Shown here: piece after piece, positions 16,400 to 25,527 of the stretch
How positions within the stretch are numbered: the first letter of the stretch is position 1
Layout of the letters: every line of letters begins with the position of its first letter
Assembly: GCF_014195505.1 (NCBI RefSeq)
Contig: NZ_JACIBV010000001.1
Coordinates: 2,170,001-2,234,000 of the forward strand
Length of the DNA: 64,000 nt
Direction of reading: 5' to 3'
Source of the DNA: Nonomuraea dietziae
GTDB taxonomy: Bacteria > Actinomycetota > Actinomycetes > Streptosporangiales > Streptosporangiaceae
Translations under genes and position numbers: made by a program
Notes under the pieces: model-generated
Told to the model about the DNA's origin: nothing
Databases searched by the model: none
What the model saw: the letters and a program-made list of their open reading frames with translations, nothing else

Positions 16400-17755
16400 G
16401 TGATTGAGGCACTTGTGAAGGCTCTTCCCGAGGGAAGGGTGCTGACCGACCCCGACGTGGTCGACTCCTACGCGCGCGACCGCACGTTCCTCGAGCCGGG
16501 AAAGGCTCTGGGCGTGGTCCTGGCCACCACCCGCGACGAGGTGGTGACGACGCTGCGCTGGGCCACCGAGCACAGGGTGCCGGTCGTGCCGCGCGGCGCC
16601 GGCACCGGCCTCGCGGGCGCGGCGACCGCCAGCGAGGGGTCGATCGTCCTGTCGCTGGCGAAGATGACCGCGATCCGCGAGCTGAATCCCGCCGACGAGT
16701 TCGCCGTGGTCGAGCCCGGGGTGATCACCGCCGACCTCGACAGGGCTGCCAGGGAGCACGGGCTGATGTACGCGCCCGACCCGTCCTCCTACGAGATCTC
16801 CACCATCGGCGGCAACCTGGCCACCAACGCCGGAGGGCTGCGCTGCGTGAAGTACGGCGTGACCCGCGACTCCGCGCTCGGCCTCGAGGTGGTGCTGGCC
16901 GACGGACGGATCCTCAACACCGGCCGCCGCACGGTCAAGGGCGTGACGGGCTACGACCTGACCGGCCTGTTCGTGGGCTCGGAGGGCACGCTCGGGGTCA
17001 TCACCTCGGCCACGGTACGGCTGCGCCGCGCGCCGCTGGCGCCCCCTGCGACGATCGCCGCGGAGTTCGGCTCGCTGCGCGACGCCGCCGCGGCCGTCTC
17101 GGCGATCATCGCGGCGGGCTGCCAGCCGTCCCTCATGGAGCTGCTGGACAGGGCGACGCTGAAGGCGATCGACGACTGGCGCAACATCGGCCTGGAGGAG
17201 TCCACCCAGGCCATGCTGATCGGCCAGTCCGACGCCTCGGACGGCCAGGCGATGGCGGCCATGATGCAGGAGCTGTGCGAGGCCAACGGCGCCTCCTTCG
17301 TGGCGCTGTCCTCGACGCCCGAGGAGACCGAGGACCTGATCGGCATCAGGCGGATGGCCTACCAGGCCAAGGAGCGGCTGGGCGCCTGCCTGGTCGAGGA
17401 CGTGTGCGTGCCGCGCTCGGCGCTGCCCGACATGATCTCCGCGATCGAGGCGGCGGCCGCCAGGCACGACGTGATGATCTGCACGGTCGCCCACGCGGGC
17501 GACGGCAACCTGCACCCGGTGTTCATCTTCGACCACGGCACCGTGGAGCCGCCCGCCAACGTGTGGGCGGCGGCGGACGAGGTGTTCAAGGCCGCGCTCG
17601 AGATGGGCGGCACGCTGACCGGCGAGCACGGGGTGGGGCTGCTCAAGCGGCGCTGGCTCGCGCTGGAGTCAGGACCGGTCGCGACCGAGGTGCAGCAGGG
17701 CATCAAGAGGGTCTTCGACCCGCTCGGCATTCTCAACCCGGGAAAGGCGATATGA
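16400..17755 (+). CDS. GlcD/D-lactate dehydrogenase-type FAD-linked oxidase
   Basis: A 451-residue flavoprotein that likely oxidises a 2-hydroxyacid such as glycolate or D-lactate. The FAD_binding_4 motif PRGAGTGLAGAA is near residue 65 and GGNLATNAGGLRCVKYG near 140. The C-terminal metal/substrate His motifs HAGDGNLHPVF near 370 and LTGEHGVGLLK near 410 are complete. GTG 16400 is preferred: TAGAGT at 16387-16392 lies seven bases upstream, so the message is probably leaderless. The stop overlaps the next start (ATGA). No glcE/glcF genes are adjacent. Confidence 0.92.
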   Translation: MIEALVKALPEGRVLTDPDVVDSYARDRTFLEPGKALGVVLATTRDEVVTTLRWATEHRVPVVPRGAGTGLAGAATASEGSIVLSLAKMTAIRELNPADEFAVVEPGVITADLDRAAREHGLMYAPDPSSYEISTIGGNLATNAGGLRCVKYGVTRDSALGLEVVLADGRILNTGRRTVKGVTGYDLTGLFVGSEGTLGVITSATVRLRRAPLAPPATIAAEFGSLRDAAAAVSAIIAAGCQPSLMELLDRATLKAIDDWRNIGLEESTQAMLIGQSDASDGQAMAAMMQELCEANGASFVALSSTPEETEDLIGIRRMAYQAKERLGACLVEDVCVPRSALPDMISAIEAAAARHDVMICTVAHAGDGNLHPVFIFDHGTVEPPANVWAAADEVFKAALEMGGTLTGEHGVGLLKRRWLALESGPVATEVQQGIKRVFDPLGILNPGKAI

Positions 17756-18306
17756 GAGGCGATCCTGTGGTCATCGTGCTGAACGGCGGGTCCAGCTCGG
17801 GCAAGTCCTCGCTGGCCCGCTCGCTCCAGGCGCTGCTGCCCGATCCGTGGCTGGCGTTCAGCGTGGACACGCTCGTCGACGCGATGCCGTCCTCGTGCAT
17901 CACCTTCACGCCCGACGGCGAGGTCCACCTCGGCCCCCGCTTCGGGGAGCTGGAGGAGGCCTGGATGGCGGGTGTCGCCACGATGGTCAGGTCGGGCGCG
18001 CGGGTGATCCTCGACGACGTCTTCCTCAGCGGCCCGGCCTCGCAGGAGCGCTGGCGCGTCCCGCTCACCGGGCTCGAGGTGCTCTGGGTGGGTGTGCGCT
18101 GCGACCCTGAGGTGGCCGCGCGCAGGGAGGGCGAGCGCGGCGACCGGCCGATCGGCATGGCGCGGTCCCAGGCCACCGTGGTACACGAGGGAGTCGTCTA
18201 CGACATGGAGGTCGACACGTCGTTCATGTCGGCGGATGACTGCGCGCAGTTGATAGCAAAGTGGATGAATCGTCAAACCGGTGAGACGACACACGAACCA
18301 CACTGA
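17752..18306 (+). CDS. Chloramphenicol phosphotransferase-like P-loop kinase
   Basis: A 184-residue protein close in length to chloramphenicol 3-O-phosphotransferase. The P-loop GGSSSGKSSLA is at residues 11-21, the catalytic-type Asp in FSVDTL near 42, LDDVFLSGP near 88, and an Arg-rich lid near 124-132. It overlaps the FAD oxidase stop by ATGA. The natural substrate is unclear: family members also phosphorylate other small hydroxyl compounds, and coupling to a hydroxyacid oxidase may point to a metabolite kinase rather than resistance. I am sure of the fold, not of the substrate. Confidence 0.82.
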   Translation: MRGDPVVIVLNGGSSSGKSSLARSLQALLPDPWLAFSVDTLVDAMPSSCITFTPDGEVHLGPRFGELEEAWMAGVATMVRSGARVILDDVFLSGPASQERWRVPLTGLEVLWVGVRCDPEVAARREGERGDRPIGMARSQATVVHEGVVYDMEVDTSFMSADDCAQLIAKWMNRQTGETTHEPH

Positions 18307-18347
18307 TAACGTTTTGCCCCACCTATGAGGAATTCCGGGGGTTCTAC

Positions 18348-20339
18348 GTGAATCAGTTCCAGCCGTTGGCGGCGGACGACCCGCGACGGCTGGGTGCGTT
18401 CGAGATCGTCGCCAGGCTCGGCGAGGGCGGGCAGGGCGTGGTCTACCTGGCCAAGGGGCAGTCGGGCGAGCAGGTGGCTGTCAAGCTCCTGCACAACGCG
18501 CTGGTGGCCGACGCCGACGCCAGGACCCGGTTCCTGCGCGAGGTGGCGGTGGCGCAACGCGTGGCCAGGTTCTGCACCGCGCCTGTCCTGCACGCCGATC
18601 TCGAGGGCAGCCGGCCGTACATCGTCACGGACTACGTGCCGGGGCCCTCGCTCCGGCAGCTGGTCGACAGGGAGGGTCCGCGCAGGGGAGCGGCCCTCGA
18701 ACGCCTGGCGATCAGCACGGCCACCGCGCTGGCGGCCATCCACCGCGCGGGCATCCTGCACCGCGACTTCAAGCCGGCGAACGTGCTGATGGGGCCCGAG
18801 GGCCCCGTCGTGATCGACTTCGGCATCGCGCGGGCGCTCGACTCGCCGGGCGCGACGGCCACCGGCATGGCGATGGGGACGCCTGCCTACCTCGCTCCTG
18901 AGCAGCTGAGCGGCGCCCCCGTCTCGGAGGCGGCCGACGTGTTCGCCTGGGGCGTCACGATGGTGTTCGCCGCCACGGGCAAGCCCGCGTTCGGCTCCGA
19001 CTCCATCCCCGTGGTGATGAACAGGATCCTCCACGAGGAGCCGGAGATCGGCGGGCTCGAAGGGGTGCTGGGCGGGCTGGTGGAGGCCTGCCTGTCCAAG
19101 GATCCCGCGCACCGCCCGACCGCCGAGCAGCTCATCGCCCGCCTGACGGGCCAGCAGACCGGGGAGAGCCCTGTCGCCGTCCACCAGACGGGCAGCCAGC
19201 TCCCTCCGCCGTTCCCGCACCCCGGTGCGGCGTCCGGGCCGCAGGGCGCTGCCGGCGTTCCCGGTGGTCCCGGGCCGCACGGCGCTCCCGCCGGTCCAGG
19301 GCCGCAGGGCGGTCCTGTTCCCGGCCCGCCCGGTGCTCCCGGTGGTCCTGGTGGCCCTGGGCCGCACGTTCCCGGCCAGCCCGGCGGGCCCGTGCCGGGA
19401 CAGCACGGCTATCCCGGGGCTCAGGTCCCCGGCCAGCGTCCTCCCTCGGGTGGTACGGCGCCAGGCTCGGCCACGCGCCGCCGTACGCTGACCATCGCGG
19501 TCTCGGCCGCGGCGGCGGGCGCGCTCGTGCTGGCGGGCACCGTGGTCTGGGCCCAGGCGGGCAAGAACACCACCGCCTCGCTGGTCGCGGCCAACGGCCC
19601 TGCCACCTCGGCGGCGGCCGATCCGGCCACCGATCCGGCCGCCGGCTCCACCGAGGCGCCCGTCGACCCGCCGAGCGACCTCGAGCTGACGCCCGAGCTC
19701 ATCGACGAGTCGCCGACGCCCAAGGCGAGCAGGTCCAAGAAGAGCGAGGACGAGCCCGCGGTCTCCGTGCCGCACACCACGATCGCTCCCCCCGAGGTGC
19801 GGCCGACGGCCAAGCCGTCCACGCCCAAGGTCAAGCCGACCAAGAACACCGACATGGTGGACCCGGAGCCCGAACCCACCGGGCTGACCGAGCCGACGAC
19901 GGGCGACTACTACGGCCACTCGTCCAAGCCGAGCCCGAAGCCGACCGTGAAGCCGACTGTCGCGCCGAAGCCGACGCCCAAGCCAACTCCCAAGCCCACT
20001 CCCCCGCCCAAGCCGAACCCGTACCAGGCGACGACGGTCTGCGGCTCGGGGTACAAGGTGATCAACTCCCACGCGCTCGGCGCCAAGGCCACGATCTACC
20101 TGCTGTACAACACCGCCGCGGGGAAGAACTGCGTGATCACCATGTCGAAGTACGTGGTGCCCGCCAAGATCTCGATGAACGCCATCCTCCAGGTGAAGGG
20201 CGGCGCCAGCGGCTCCAACCCCGGCAAGTTCTCCACCTACTCGGGGCCTGTCAGGCTCCCGGCGGTCAAGAAGTGCGTCATCTGGGGTGGCAGCTGGGGC
20301 ACGCTCACGTGGAAGAGCGGCTGGAGCCACTGCGGCTGA
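18348..20339 (+). CDS. Membrane Ser/Thr protein kinase with a Gly-Pro linker and extracellular Cys domain
   Basis: A 663-residue Hanks-type kinase. Residues 15-265 hold the catalytic domain: G-loop LGEGGQGVV, Lys46 in VAVKLL, HRDFKPAN near 140, DFG near 160 and APE near 185, all intact. Residues 285-375 are a collagen-like Gly/Pro/Gln stretch. One transmembrane helix spans about 380-402. Outside lies a Pro/Lys/Thr-rich stalk (PKPTPKPTP) and, from about 560, a compact domain with several Cys (VCGSGYK, KNCVI, KKCVIWGG, SHCG). There are no PASTA repeats. It starts at GTG 18348 and is closed by a strong terminator, so it is probably a single-gene unit sensing an outside signal. Confidence 0.93.
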   Translation: MNQFQPLAADDPRRLGAFEIVARLGEGGQGVVYLAKGQSGEQVAVKLLHNALVADADARTRFLREVAVAQRVARFCTAPVLHADLEGSRPYIVTDYVPGPSLRQLVDREGPRRGAALERLAISTATALAAIHRAGILHRDFKPANVLMGPEGPVVIDFGIARALDSPGATATGMAMGTPAYLAPEQLSGAPVSEAADVFAWGVTMVFAATGKPAFGSDSIPVVMNRILHEEPEIGGLEGVLGGLVEACLSKDPAHRPTAEQLIARLTGQQTGESPVAVHQTGSQLPPPFPHPGAASGPQGAAGVPGGPGPHGAPAGPGPQGGPVPGPPGAPGGPGGPGPHVPGQPGGPVPGQHGYPGAQVPGQRPPSGGTAPGSATRRRTLTIAVSAAAAGALVLAGTVVWAQAGKNTTASLVAANGPATSAAADPATDPAAGSTEAPVDPPSDLELTPELIDESPTPKASRSKKSEDEPAVSVPHTTIAPPEVRPTAKPSTPKVKPTKNTDMVDPEPEPTGLTEPTTGDYYGHSSKPSPKPTVKPTVAPKPTPKPTPKPTPPPKPNPYQATTVCGSGYKVINSHALGAKATIYLLYNTAAGKNCVITMSKYVVPAKISMNAILQVKGGASGSNPGKFSTYSGPVRLPAVKKCVIWGGSWGTLTWKSGWSHCG

Positions 20340-20370
20340 CCCTCCGTCCGCACCCCCTGCTGTGACTCCC

Positions 20371-20400
20371 GGAGGCCCGCGTCCCGAGACGCGGGCCTCC
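20371..20400 (+). terminator. Terminator after the Ser/Thr kinase gene
   Basis: A 13-base perfect stem (20371-20383 with 20388-20400; the left arm begins GGAGGCCCGC) encloses the tetraloop CCGA, 31 bases after the kinase stop. It is GC-only with no U-tract. It separates the kinase from the TetR/Atu-like operon. Confidence 0.88.
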
Positions 20401-20545
20401 GCCATGTCATGCCCACCCCGTATGGCCGGCGCCTGTCATCTTCGTGATACCGCGTCGCCACCGAGCGGGGCGTCGAGGCCCGTCCGCCCGGGTGGGCGTG
20501 ATCGGAACCTGCAGCCTCTCCTCATCTCCGCGACGGGGGCGGGTC

Positions 20546-20574
20546 TTGCGAAGACGGGCTGACCCGCCTACGTT
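20546..20574 (+). promoter_or_regulatory. Leaderless promoter of the TetR/carboxylase operon
   Basis: TTGCGA at 20546-20551 and TACGTT at 20569-20574 have a 17-base spacer. The -10 ends six bases before the GTG at 20581, so transcription probably begins at the start codon. The rest of 20401-20545 shows no coding sequence. Confidence 0.65.
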
Positions 20575-20580
20575 GTTGAC

Positions 20581-21240
20581 GTGATCGTCAAGTCTGAGAC
20601 GCTGACCGCGAGAGGCCGGCGCACCAGGGCCGCGCTGCTCGAGGCGGGGCGGGAGGCCTTCGAGGAGCAGGGGTACGACGCCGTGCGCGTCGACGACGTC
20701 TGCGCCAGGGCGGGGGTCTCGCACGGCACCTTCTACACCTACTTCGACTCGAAGGAGTCGCTCTTCGGCGAGGTGGCGGGGGCCGTGGTGGGCGAGATGT
20801 TCGCCGCCAGCATGGTCGGCCCCGCCGTGCCCGACGATCCCTACGCCCGCGTCGAGGCCGCCAACCGGCTCTACCTGCGCGCATGGGCGGCCAACTCCAG
20901 GCTGGTGCGGATGCTGGAGCACGCGGCGACCACCGACGACCGCTTCGGACGGCTGCTGCTCGAACTGCGCGAGGTGTTCGTCAGGAGGGGCGCCGAGGGC
21001 CTGCGCAGGCTGCAGGAGCAGGGCCTGGCCGACAGGGACCTCGACCCGCGGCTGACCGCGATCATGCTCGGCGGCATGGTGGAGCACTTCGCCCACGTCT
21101 GGCTGGACCTCGGCGAGCGGGCCGACGAGGCCACCGCCGTCGACCATCTCACCCGTCTGTGGGCCCGCGCCATCGGCCTGACGCAGGCGTCAACTCCGCG
21201 TCCTGGCGGGCAGAACCGAGAGGAAAGGGGTGAGGCGTGA
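20581..21240 (+). CDS. TetR-family regulator heading the Atu-like operon
   Basis: A 219-residue regulator with a helix-turn-helix at about residues 28-52 (VDDVCARAGVSHGTFYTYFDSKESLF) and an acyl-CoA-catabolism-type C-terminal domain. It starts at GTG 20581 from a leaderless promoter, and its stop overlaps the carboxylase beta start, so regulator and enzymes are made from one message. The position matches AtuR, the TetR repressor of acyclic terpene genes, and KstR-like regulators of acyl-CoA genes. The effector is probably an acyl-CoA, by inference. Confidence 0.9.
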   Translation: MIVKSETLTARGRRTRAALLEAGREAFEEQGYDAVRVDDVCARAGVSHGTFYTYFDSKESLFGEVAGAVVGEMFAASMVGPAVPDDPYARVEAANRLYLRAWAANSRLVRMLEHAATTDDRFGRLLLELREVFVRRGAEGLRRLQEQGLADRDLDPRLTAIMLGGMVEHFAHVWLDLGERADEATAVDHLTRLWARAIGLTQASTPRPGGQNREERGEA

Positions 21241-22826
21241 TCATCAGCCGACTCGATCCGGCGAGCGCCGACCACCGTGACCGCAGCAACGCCATGCTCG
21301 CCAAGCTGGCCGACCTCGACGCCGAGCACGCCAAGGCGGTCGCCGGTGGCGGGGAGAAGTACGTGCGGCGCCACCGCGAGCGCGGCAAGCTCCTGGCCAG
21401 GGAGCGCGTCGAGCTGCTCGTCGACCCTGGCTCGGCCTTCCTCGAACTCTCGCCGCTGGCCGCATGGGGCAGCAACTTCCCCGTGGGGGCGAGCGTCGTG
21501 ACCGGCATCGGGGTGGTCGAGGGCGTCGAATGCGTGATCACCGCCAGCGATCCGACCGTGCGCGGAGGCGCGTCCAACCCGTGGACGCTCAGGAAGACGC
21601 TGCGCTCGGCCGACATCGCGCTGCGCAACCGCCTGCCGTACATCAACCTGGTGGAGTCGGGCGGCGCGGATCTGCCGACGCAGAAGGAGATCTTCATCCC
21701 GGGGGGCCGGATCTTCAGGGACCTGACGCGGCTGTCGGCCGCGGGGATCCCGACGATCGCGCTGGTCTTCGGCAACTCCACGGCCGGCGGGGCGTACGTG
21801 CCCGGCATGAGCGACCACGTCGTCATGGTCAAGGAGCGCGCCAAGGTGTTCCTCGGCGGCCCCCCGCTGGTCAAGATGGCCACCGGCGAGGAGTCCGACG
21901 ACGAGTCGCTCGGCGGGGCGGAGATGCACGCGCGTACCAGCGGGCTGGCCGACCACCTGGCCGCCGACGAGCACGACGCCCTGCGCATCGGCCGCGCCAT
22001 CGTGAGGTCGCTGGGGTGGCGCAAGCTCGGCGTGCGGCCCGGCCCTGTCGTCGAGCCGCGCTACCCGCAGGAGGAGCTGCTCGGGATCGTCCCCGAGGAT
22101 CTCAAGATCCCCTTCGATCCGCGCGAGGTGATCGCCAGGATCGTCGACGGCAGCGAGTTCGAGGAGTTCAAGCCCCTCTACGGCGCGTCGCTGGTGACAG
22201 GCTGGGCGCGCCTGCACGGCTATCGGATCGGGATCCTGGCCAACGCGCGCGGCGTGCTGTTCAGCCAGGAGTCGCAGAAGGCCACGCAGTTCATCCAGCT
22301 GGCCGACCGGTCGCACACGCCGCTGCTGTTCCTGCAGAACACGACCGGCTACATGGTCGGCAGGCAGTACGAGCAGGGCGGCATCATCAAGCACGGCGCG
22401 ATGATGATCAACGCGGTGTCGAACTCGACGGTGCCGCACCTGACCGTGGTCATGGGCGCCTCCTACGGCGCCGGCAACTACGGGATGTGCGGGCGCGCCT
22501 ACGACCCGCGCTTCCTGTTCGCCTGGCCGAGCGCGAAGTCGGCGGTGATGGGTCCCGCGCAGCTGGCGGGGGTGCTGTCGATCGTCGGACGGCAGGCCGC
22601 CCAGGCGCGCGGCCAGGTCTACGACGAGGAGGCCGACACGGCGATGCGGGCGATGGTGGAGGCGCAGATCGAACAGGAGTCGCTGCCGTTCTTCCTGTCG
22701 GGACGGCTCTACGACGACGGGGTGATCGACCCGCGCGACACCCGCACGGTGCTCGGGCTCTGCCTGTCGGCGATCAACAGCGCGCCCGTCCCCGAGACGG
22801 CCGGATACGGGGTGTTCAGGCCATGA
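21237..22826 (+). CDS. Acyl-CoA carboxylase beta subunit (geranyl/methylcrotonyl-CoA type)
   Basis: A 529-residue carboxyltransferase. The first half has the KYVRRHRERGKL start, oxyanion loop [12 protein letters not shown] near 180 and GGPPLVKMATGEE near 210. The second half has FLQNTTGYMVG near 365 and GASYGAGNYGMCGRAY near 410. This full set matches the methylcrotonyl/geranyl-CoA branch rather than propionyl-CoA AccB/PccB. GTG 21237 overlaps the regulator stop, and the stop overlaps the alpha subunit start. With AtuA downstream, geranyl-CoA or a similar terpenoid acyl-CoA is the best guess for substrate. A separate methylcrotonyl-type copy lies at 62926-64000. Confidence 0.9.
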   Translation: MIISRLDPASADHRDRSNAMLAKLADLDAEHAKAVAGGGEKYVRRHRERGKLLARERVELLVDPGSAFLELSPLAAWGSNFPVGASVVTGIGVVEGVECVITASDPTVRGGASNPWTLRKTLRSADIALRNRLPYINLVESGGADLPTQKEIFIPGGRIFRDLTRLSAAGIPTIALVFGNSTAGGAYVPGMSDHVVMVKERAKVFLGGPPLVKMATGEESDDESLGGAEMHARTSGLADHLAADEHDALRIGRAIVRSLGWRKLGVRPGPVVEPRYPQEELLGIVPEDLKIPFDPREVIARIVDGSEFEEFKPLYGASLVTGWARLHGYRIGILANARGVLFSQESQKATQFIQLADRSHTPLLFLQNTTGYMVGRQYEQGGIIKHGAMMINAVSNSTVPHLTVVMGASYGAGNYGMCGRAYDPRFLFAWPSAKSAVMGPAQLAGVLSIVGRQAAQARGQVYDEEADTAMRAMVEAQIEQESLPFFLSGRLYDDGVIDPRDTRTVLGLCLSAINSAPVPETAGYGVFRP

Positions 22827-24757
22827 TCACGAGACTGTTGGTGGCCAATCGGGGCGAGATCGCGCGCAGGATCTTCCGCACCTGCCGCGAGCTGGGCGTC
22901 GAGACGGTCGCCGTCTACTCCGACGCCGACGCGGACGCCCCGCACGTGTCGGAGGCGGGCCTCGCCGTACGGCTGGGCGAGCCCATGGCGTACCTGGACA
23001 TCGAGGCGATCGTCAGGGCGGCCGAGCGGTCGGGCGCCGACGCGGTCCATCCCGGCTACGGCTTCCTGTCGGAGAACGCCGCCTTCGCCGTCGCGGTGGT
23101 CGAGGCGGGGCTGACCTGGGTGGGCCCGCCGCCCGGCGCCATCGCGGCGATGGGCTCCAAGATCGAGGCGAAGCGGCTGATGGCCGAGGCGGGCGTCCCC
23201 GTGCTGCCCTCGCTGGCCGTCCCCGCCTCCATGGGCGAGACCCCCACCCGTGACGGCCTCCTCCAGGATGGCGAGGCTCCAGGGGAAGGGCCGCCGGTGG
23301 GCGGAGAGACGGAAGGCGCCGCCGGAGCGGGATGGAGCTATCCGCTGCTCGTCAAGGCGTCGGCGGGCGGCGGCGGACGCGGCATGCGCGTCGTCGACGG
23401 CCCCGCCGACCTCGACAGGGCGCTCGCCTCGGCGAGGCGAGAGGCCGAAGCGGCCTTCGGCGACGGGACCGTGTTCGTCGAACCGCTCCTCGATCGGGCG
23501 CGCCACATCGAGGTCCAGATCCTGGCCGACGCCCACGGCACGGTGTGGGCGCTGGGCGAGCGGGAGTGCTCCATCCAGCGCCGCCACCAGAAGGTGGTGG
23601 AGGAGTGCCCCTCCCCCGCCGTCACCCCCGCGCTGCGCGACAGGCTGGAGGCGGCGGCCGTCAGAGCCGCGCAGGCGATCGGGTACGTCGGCGCGGGCAC
23701 GGTGGAGTTCCTGGTCAAGGACGACACGATCGCCTTCCTCGAGATGAACACTCGCCTTCAGGTCGAGCACCCCGTCACCGAGCTGGTCTACGGCGTTGAC
23801 CTGGTCGAGCTGCAGCTGCGCGTCGCCGAGGGCGAACCGCTGCCAGGCGCCCGGCCCTCGCCCTCGGGGCACGCCGTCGAGGTCAGGCTCTACGCCGAGG
23901 ACGCCGCCTACCTGCCCCAGTCCGGCACGGTCGACCTGTTCGAGGTGAAGGGTCCGGTGCGGGTGGATTCAGGGGTGGAGTCGGGTTCGACCGTCTCCAC
24001 CCACTACGACCCGATGCTGGCGAAGATCATCTCGTTCGGCCGCAGCAGGGGCGAGGCGATCAGGAAGCTGACCACCGCCCTCGACGGCGCCCGTGTCCAC
24101 GGGCTGACCACCAACCGCGTCCTGCTGCGCAACATCCTGCGAAGCAGGGCCTTCCGCGAAGGCGACACCCACACCGGATTCCTCGACGAGCACCGGCTCG
24201 CGGCGCACGAGCCGCCCACCGAGGCGCAGACGCTGGCGGCGGCACTCGCCATCGCCGCCCGTCACAGGAGCGAGGCCACCGTGCAGAGGAGCCTGCCGTG
24301 CGGCTGGCGCAACGTGAGATCGCAACCCCAGATCGCCAGGTTCGAGGAGGCGGAGGTGGTCTACGACCCCGCGCCGCGGGGGGTGGTGAGCGCCCGGCCG
24401 TACCGGGTGGTCACGGAGACGGACGGCCTGCGCCAGACCTTCGAGATCGCGCACTACGAGGGCCGCGTCTACGTCGGGGACACCCGGCTGACCCCGCTGC
24501 CGCGCCTGCCCGAACCCGCCGAGGAGCACGCGCCTGGCTCCCTGCTGGCGCCGATGCCGGGTAGCGTGCTGCGCGTCGAGGTCGAGCAGGGAGCCGCCGT
24601 CAGCAAGGGGCAGGTGGTCCTGGTGCTCGAGGCGATGAAGATGGAGCATCAGATCGCCGCGCCCGCCGCGGGAGTCGTCTCGGCCGTCATGGTCGAGAAG
24701 GGCTACCAGGTCGAGGCGGGAGCCGTGCTGGCGATCATCGAGGAAGGGGAAGCATGA
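22823..24757 (+). CDS. Biotin-dependent acyl-CoA carboxylase alpha subunit (biotin carboxylase + BCCP)
   Basis: A 644-residue fused subunit. The biotin carboxylase begins LLVANRGEIARRI and has HPGYGFLSENAAFA near 75, the ATP-grasp loop KASAGGGGRGMRVV near 175 and EMNTRLQVEHPVTELVYG near 310. The C-terminus has the biotinyl site LEAMKMEH near 607. An unusual low-complexity insert of about 35 residues rich in Gly, Glu and Pro lies at about 135-168, between the N-terminal lobe and the ATP-grasp loop, where the family normally has only a few residues. It overlaps both neighbours by ATGA and works with the beta subunit. Confidence 0.92.
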   Translation: MITRLLVANRGEIARRIFRTCRELGVETVAVYSDADADAPHVSEAGLAVRLGEPMAYLDIEAIVRAAERSGADAVHPGYGFLSENAAFAVAVVEAGLTWVGPPPGAIAAMGSKIEAKRLMAEAGVPVLPSLAVPASMGETPTRDGLLQDGEAPGEGPPVGGETEGAAGAGWSYPLLVKASAGGGGRGMRVVDGPADLDRALASARREAEAAFGDGTVFVEPLLDRARHIEVQILADAHGTVWALGERECSIQRRHQKVVEECPSPAVTPALRDRLEAAAVRAAQAIGYVGAGTVEFLVKDDTIAFLEMNTRLQVEHPVTELVYGVDLVELQLRVAEGEPLPGARPSPSGHAVEVRLYAEDAAYLPQSGTVDLFEVKGPVRVDSGVESGSTVSTHYDPMLAKIISFGRSRGEAIRKLTTALDGARVHGLTTNRVLLRNILRSRAFREGDTHTGFLDEHRLAAHEPPTEAQTLAAALAIAARHRSEATVQRSLPCGWRNVRSQPQIARFEEAEVVYDPAPRGVVSARPYRVVTETDGLRQTFEIAHYEGRVYVGDTRLTPLPRLPEPAEEHAPGSLLAPMPGSVLRVEVEQGAAVSKGQVVLVLEAMKMEHQIAAPAAGVVSAVMVEKGYQVEAGAVLAIIEEGEA

Positions 24758-25527
24758 CGCGCCTGGTCCACAAGGAGCTGGAGGGTGGCATCGCCACCAT
24801 CACCCTCGACTCGCCGCCCAACCGCAACGCGCTGTCGGTGCGGCTGCTGGGCGACCTGGAGGACCGGCTGAACTGGGCGCTGGCCGAGCCCGAGGTACGG
24901 GTGATCGTGCTGACCGCCACGGGAACGGTCTTCTGCTCGGGCGCCGACCTGAAGGAGCAGCGCATCGAGCCCGCCCGCGGGGTCAGCGACGCCCCTGTGA
25001 CCGCCTCGTTCCCCGAGATCATGACGCTGATCTGGGAGAGCCCGAAGCCGGTCATCTGCCGCATGAACGGCACCGCCCGCGCGGGCGGCCTCGGTCTGGT
25101 CGCCTCCTGCGACTTCGCGATCGCGCCGCTGACGGCCTCGTTCGCCTTCTCCGAGGTACGGCTCGGCGTGGTGCCCGCGATGATCTCCGTGCCGGTCCTG
25201 CGGCGGCTGCAGGCCAGGGCCGCCTCGGAGTACCTCATGACCGGCGAGGTGTTCGACGCGGCCAGGGCCGAGGAGATCGGCCTGATCAACAGGGCGGTGC
25301 CGATGGAGGAGCTCGACGCCACGGTCGCCCGCTACGCCGACATGCTCGTCAAGGGCGGCCCCGAGGCGCTGGCCATCACCAAGCGCCTGGTCCGCGACCT
25401 GCCGTCGGTCTCCTTCGAGGAGGGTCTCAGGCAGATGGCCGCGCTGTCGGCGCAGCGCTTCACCTCCGAGGAGGGCCAGGAGGGCATCGCCGCCTTCATG
25501 GAGAAGAGGCCGCCCAAGTGGTGCTGA
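24754..25527 (+). CDS. Enoyl-CoA hydratase/isomerase-family protein
   Basis: A 257-residue crotonase-fold enzyme. SPPNRNALS near residue 20, the oxyanion-hole segment VFCSGADLKE near 60 and GTARAGGLGLVASCDFAIA near 107-125 are complete, and FSEVRLGVVPAMIS near 135 follows. Its place in the operon fits AtuE/LiuC, which hydrate an unsaturated 3-methyl-dicarboxyl-CoA after the carboxylase step. ATG 24754 overlaps the alpha-subunit stop (ATGA). Confidence 0.92.
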   Translation: MTRLVHKELEGGIATITLDSPPNRNALSVRLLGDLEDRLNWALAEPEVRVIVLTATGTVFCSGADLKEQRIEPARGVSDAPVTASFPEIMTLIWESPKPVICRMNGTARAGGLGLVASCDFAIAPLTASFAFSEVRLGVVPAMISVPVLRRLQARAASEYLMTGEVFDAARAEEIGLINRAVPMEELDATVARYADMLVKGGPEALAITKRLVRDLPSVSFEEGLRQMAALSAQRFTSEEGQEGIAAFMEKRPPKWC

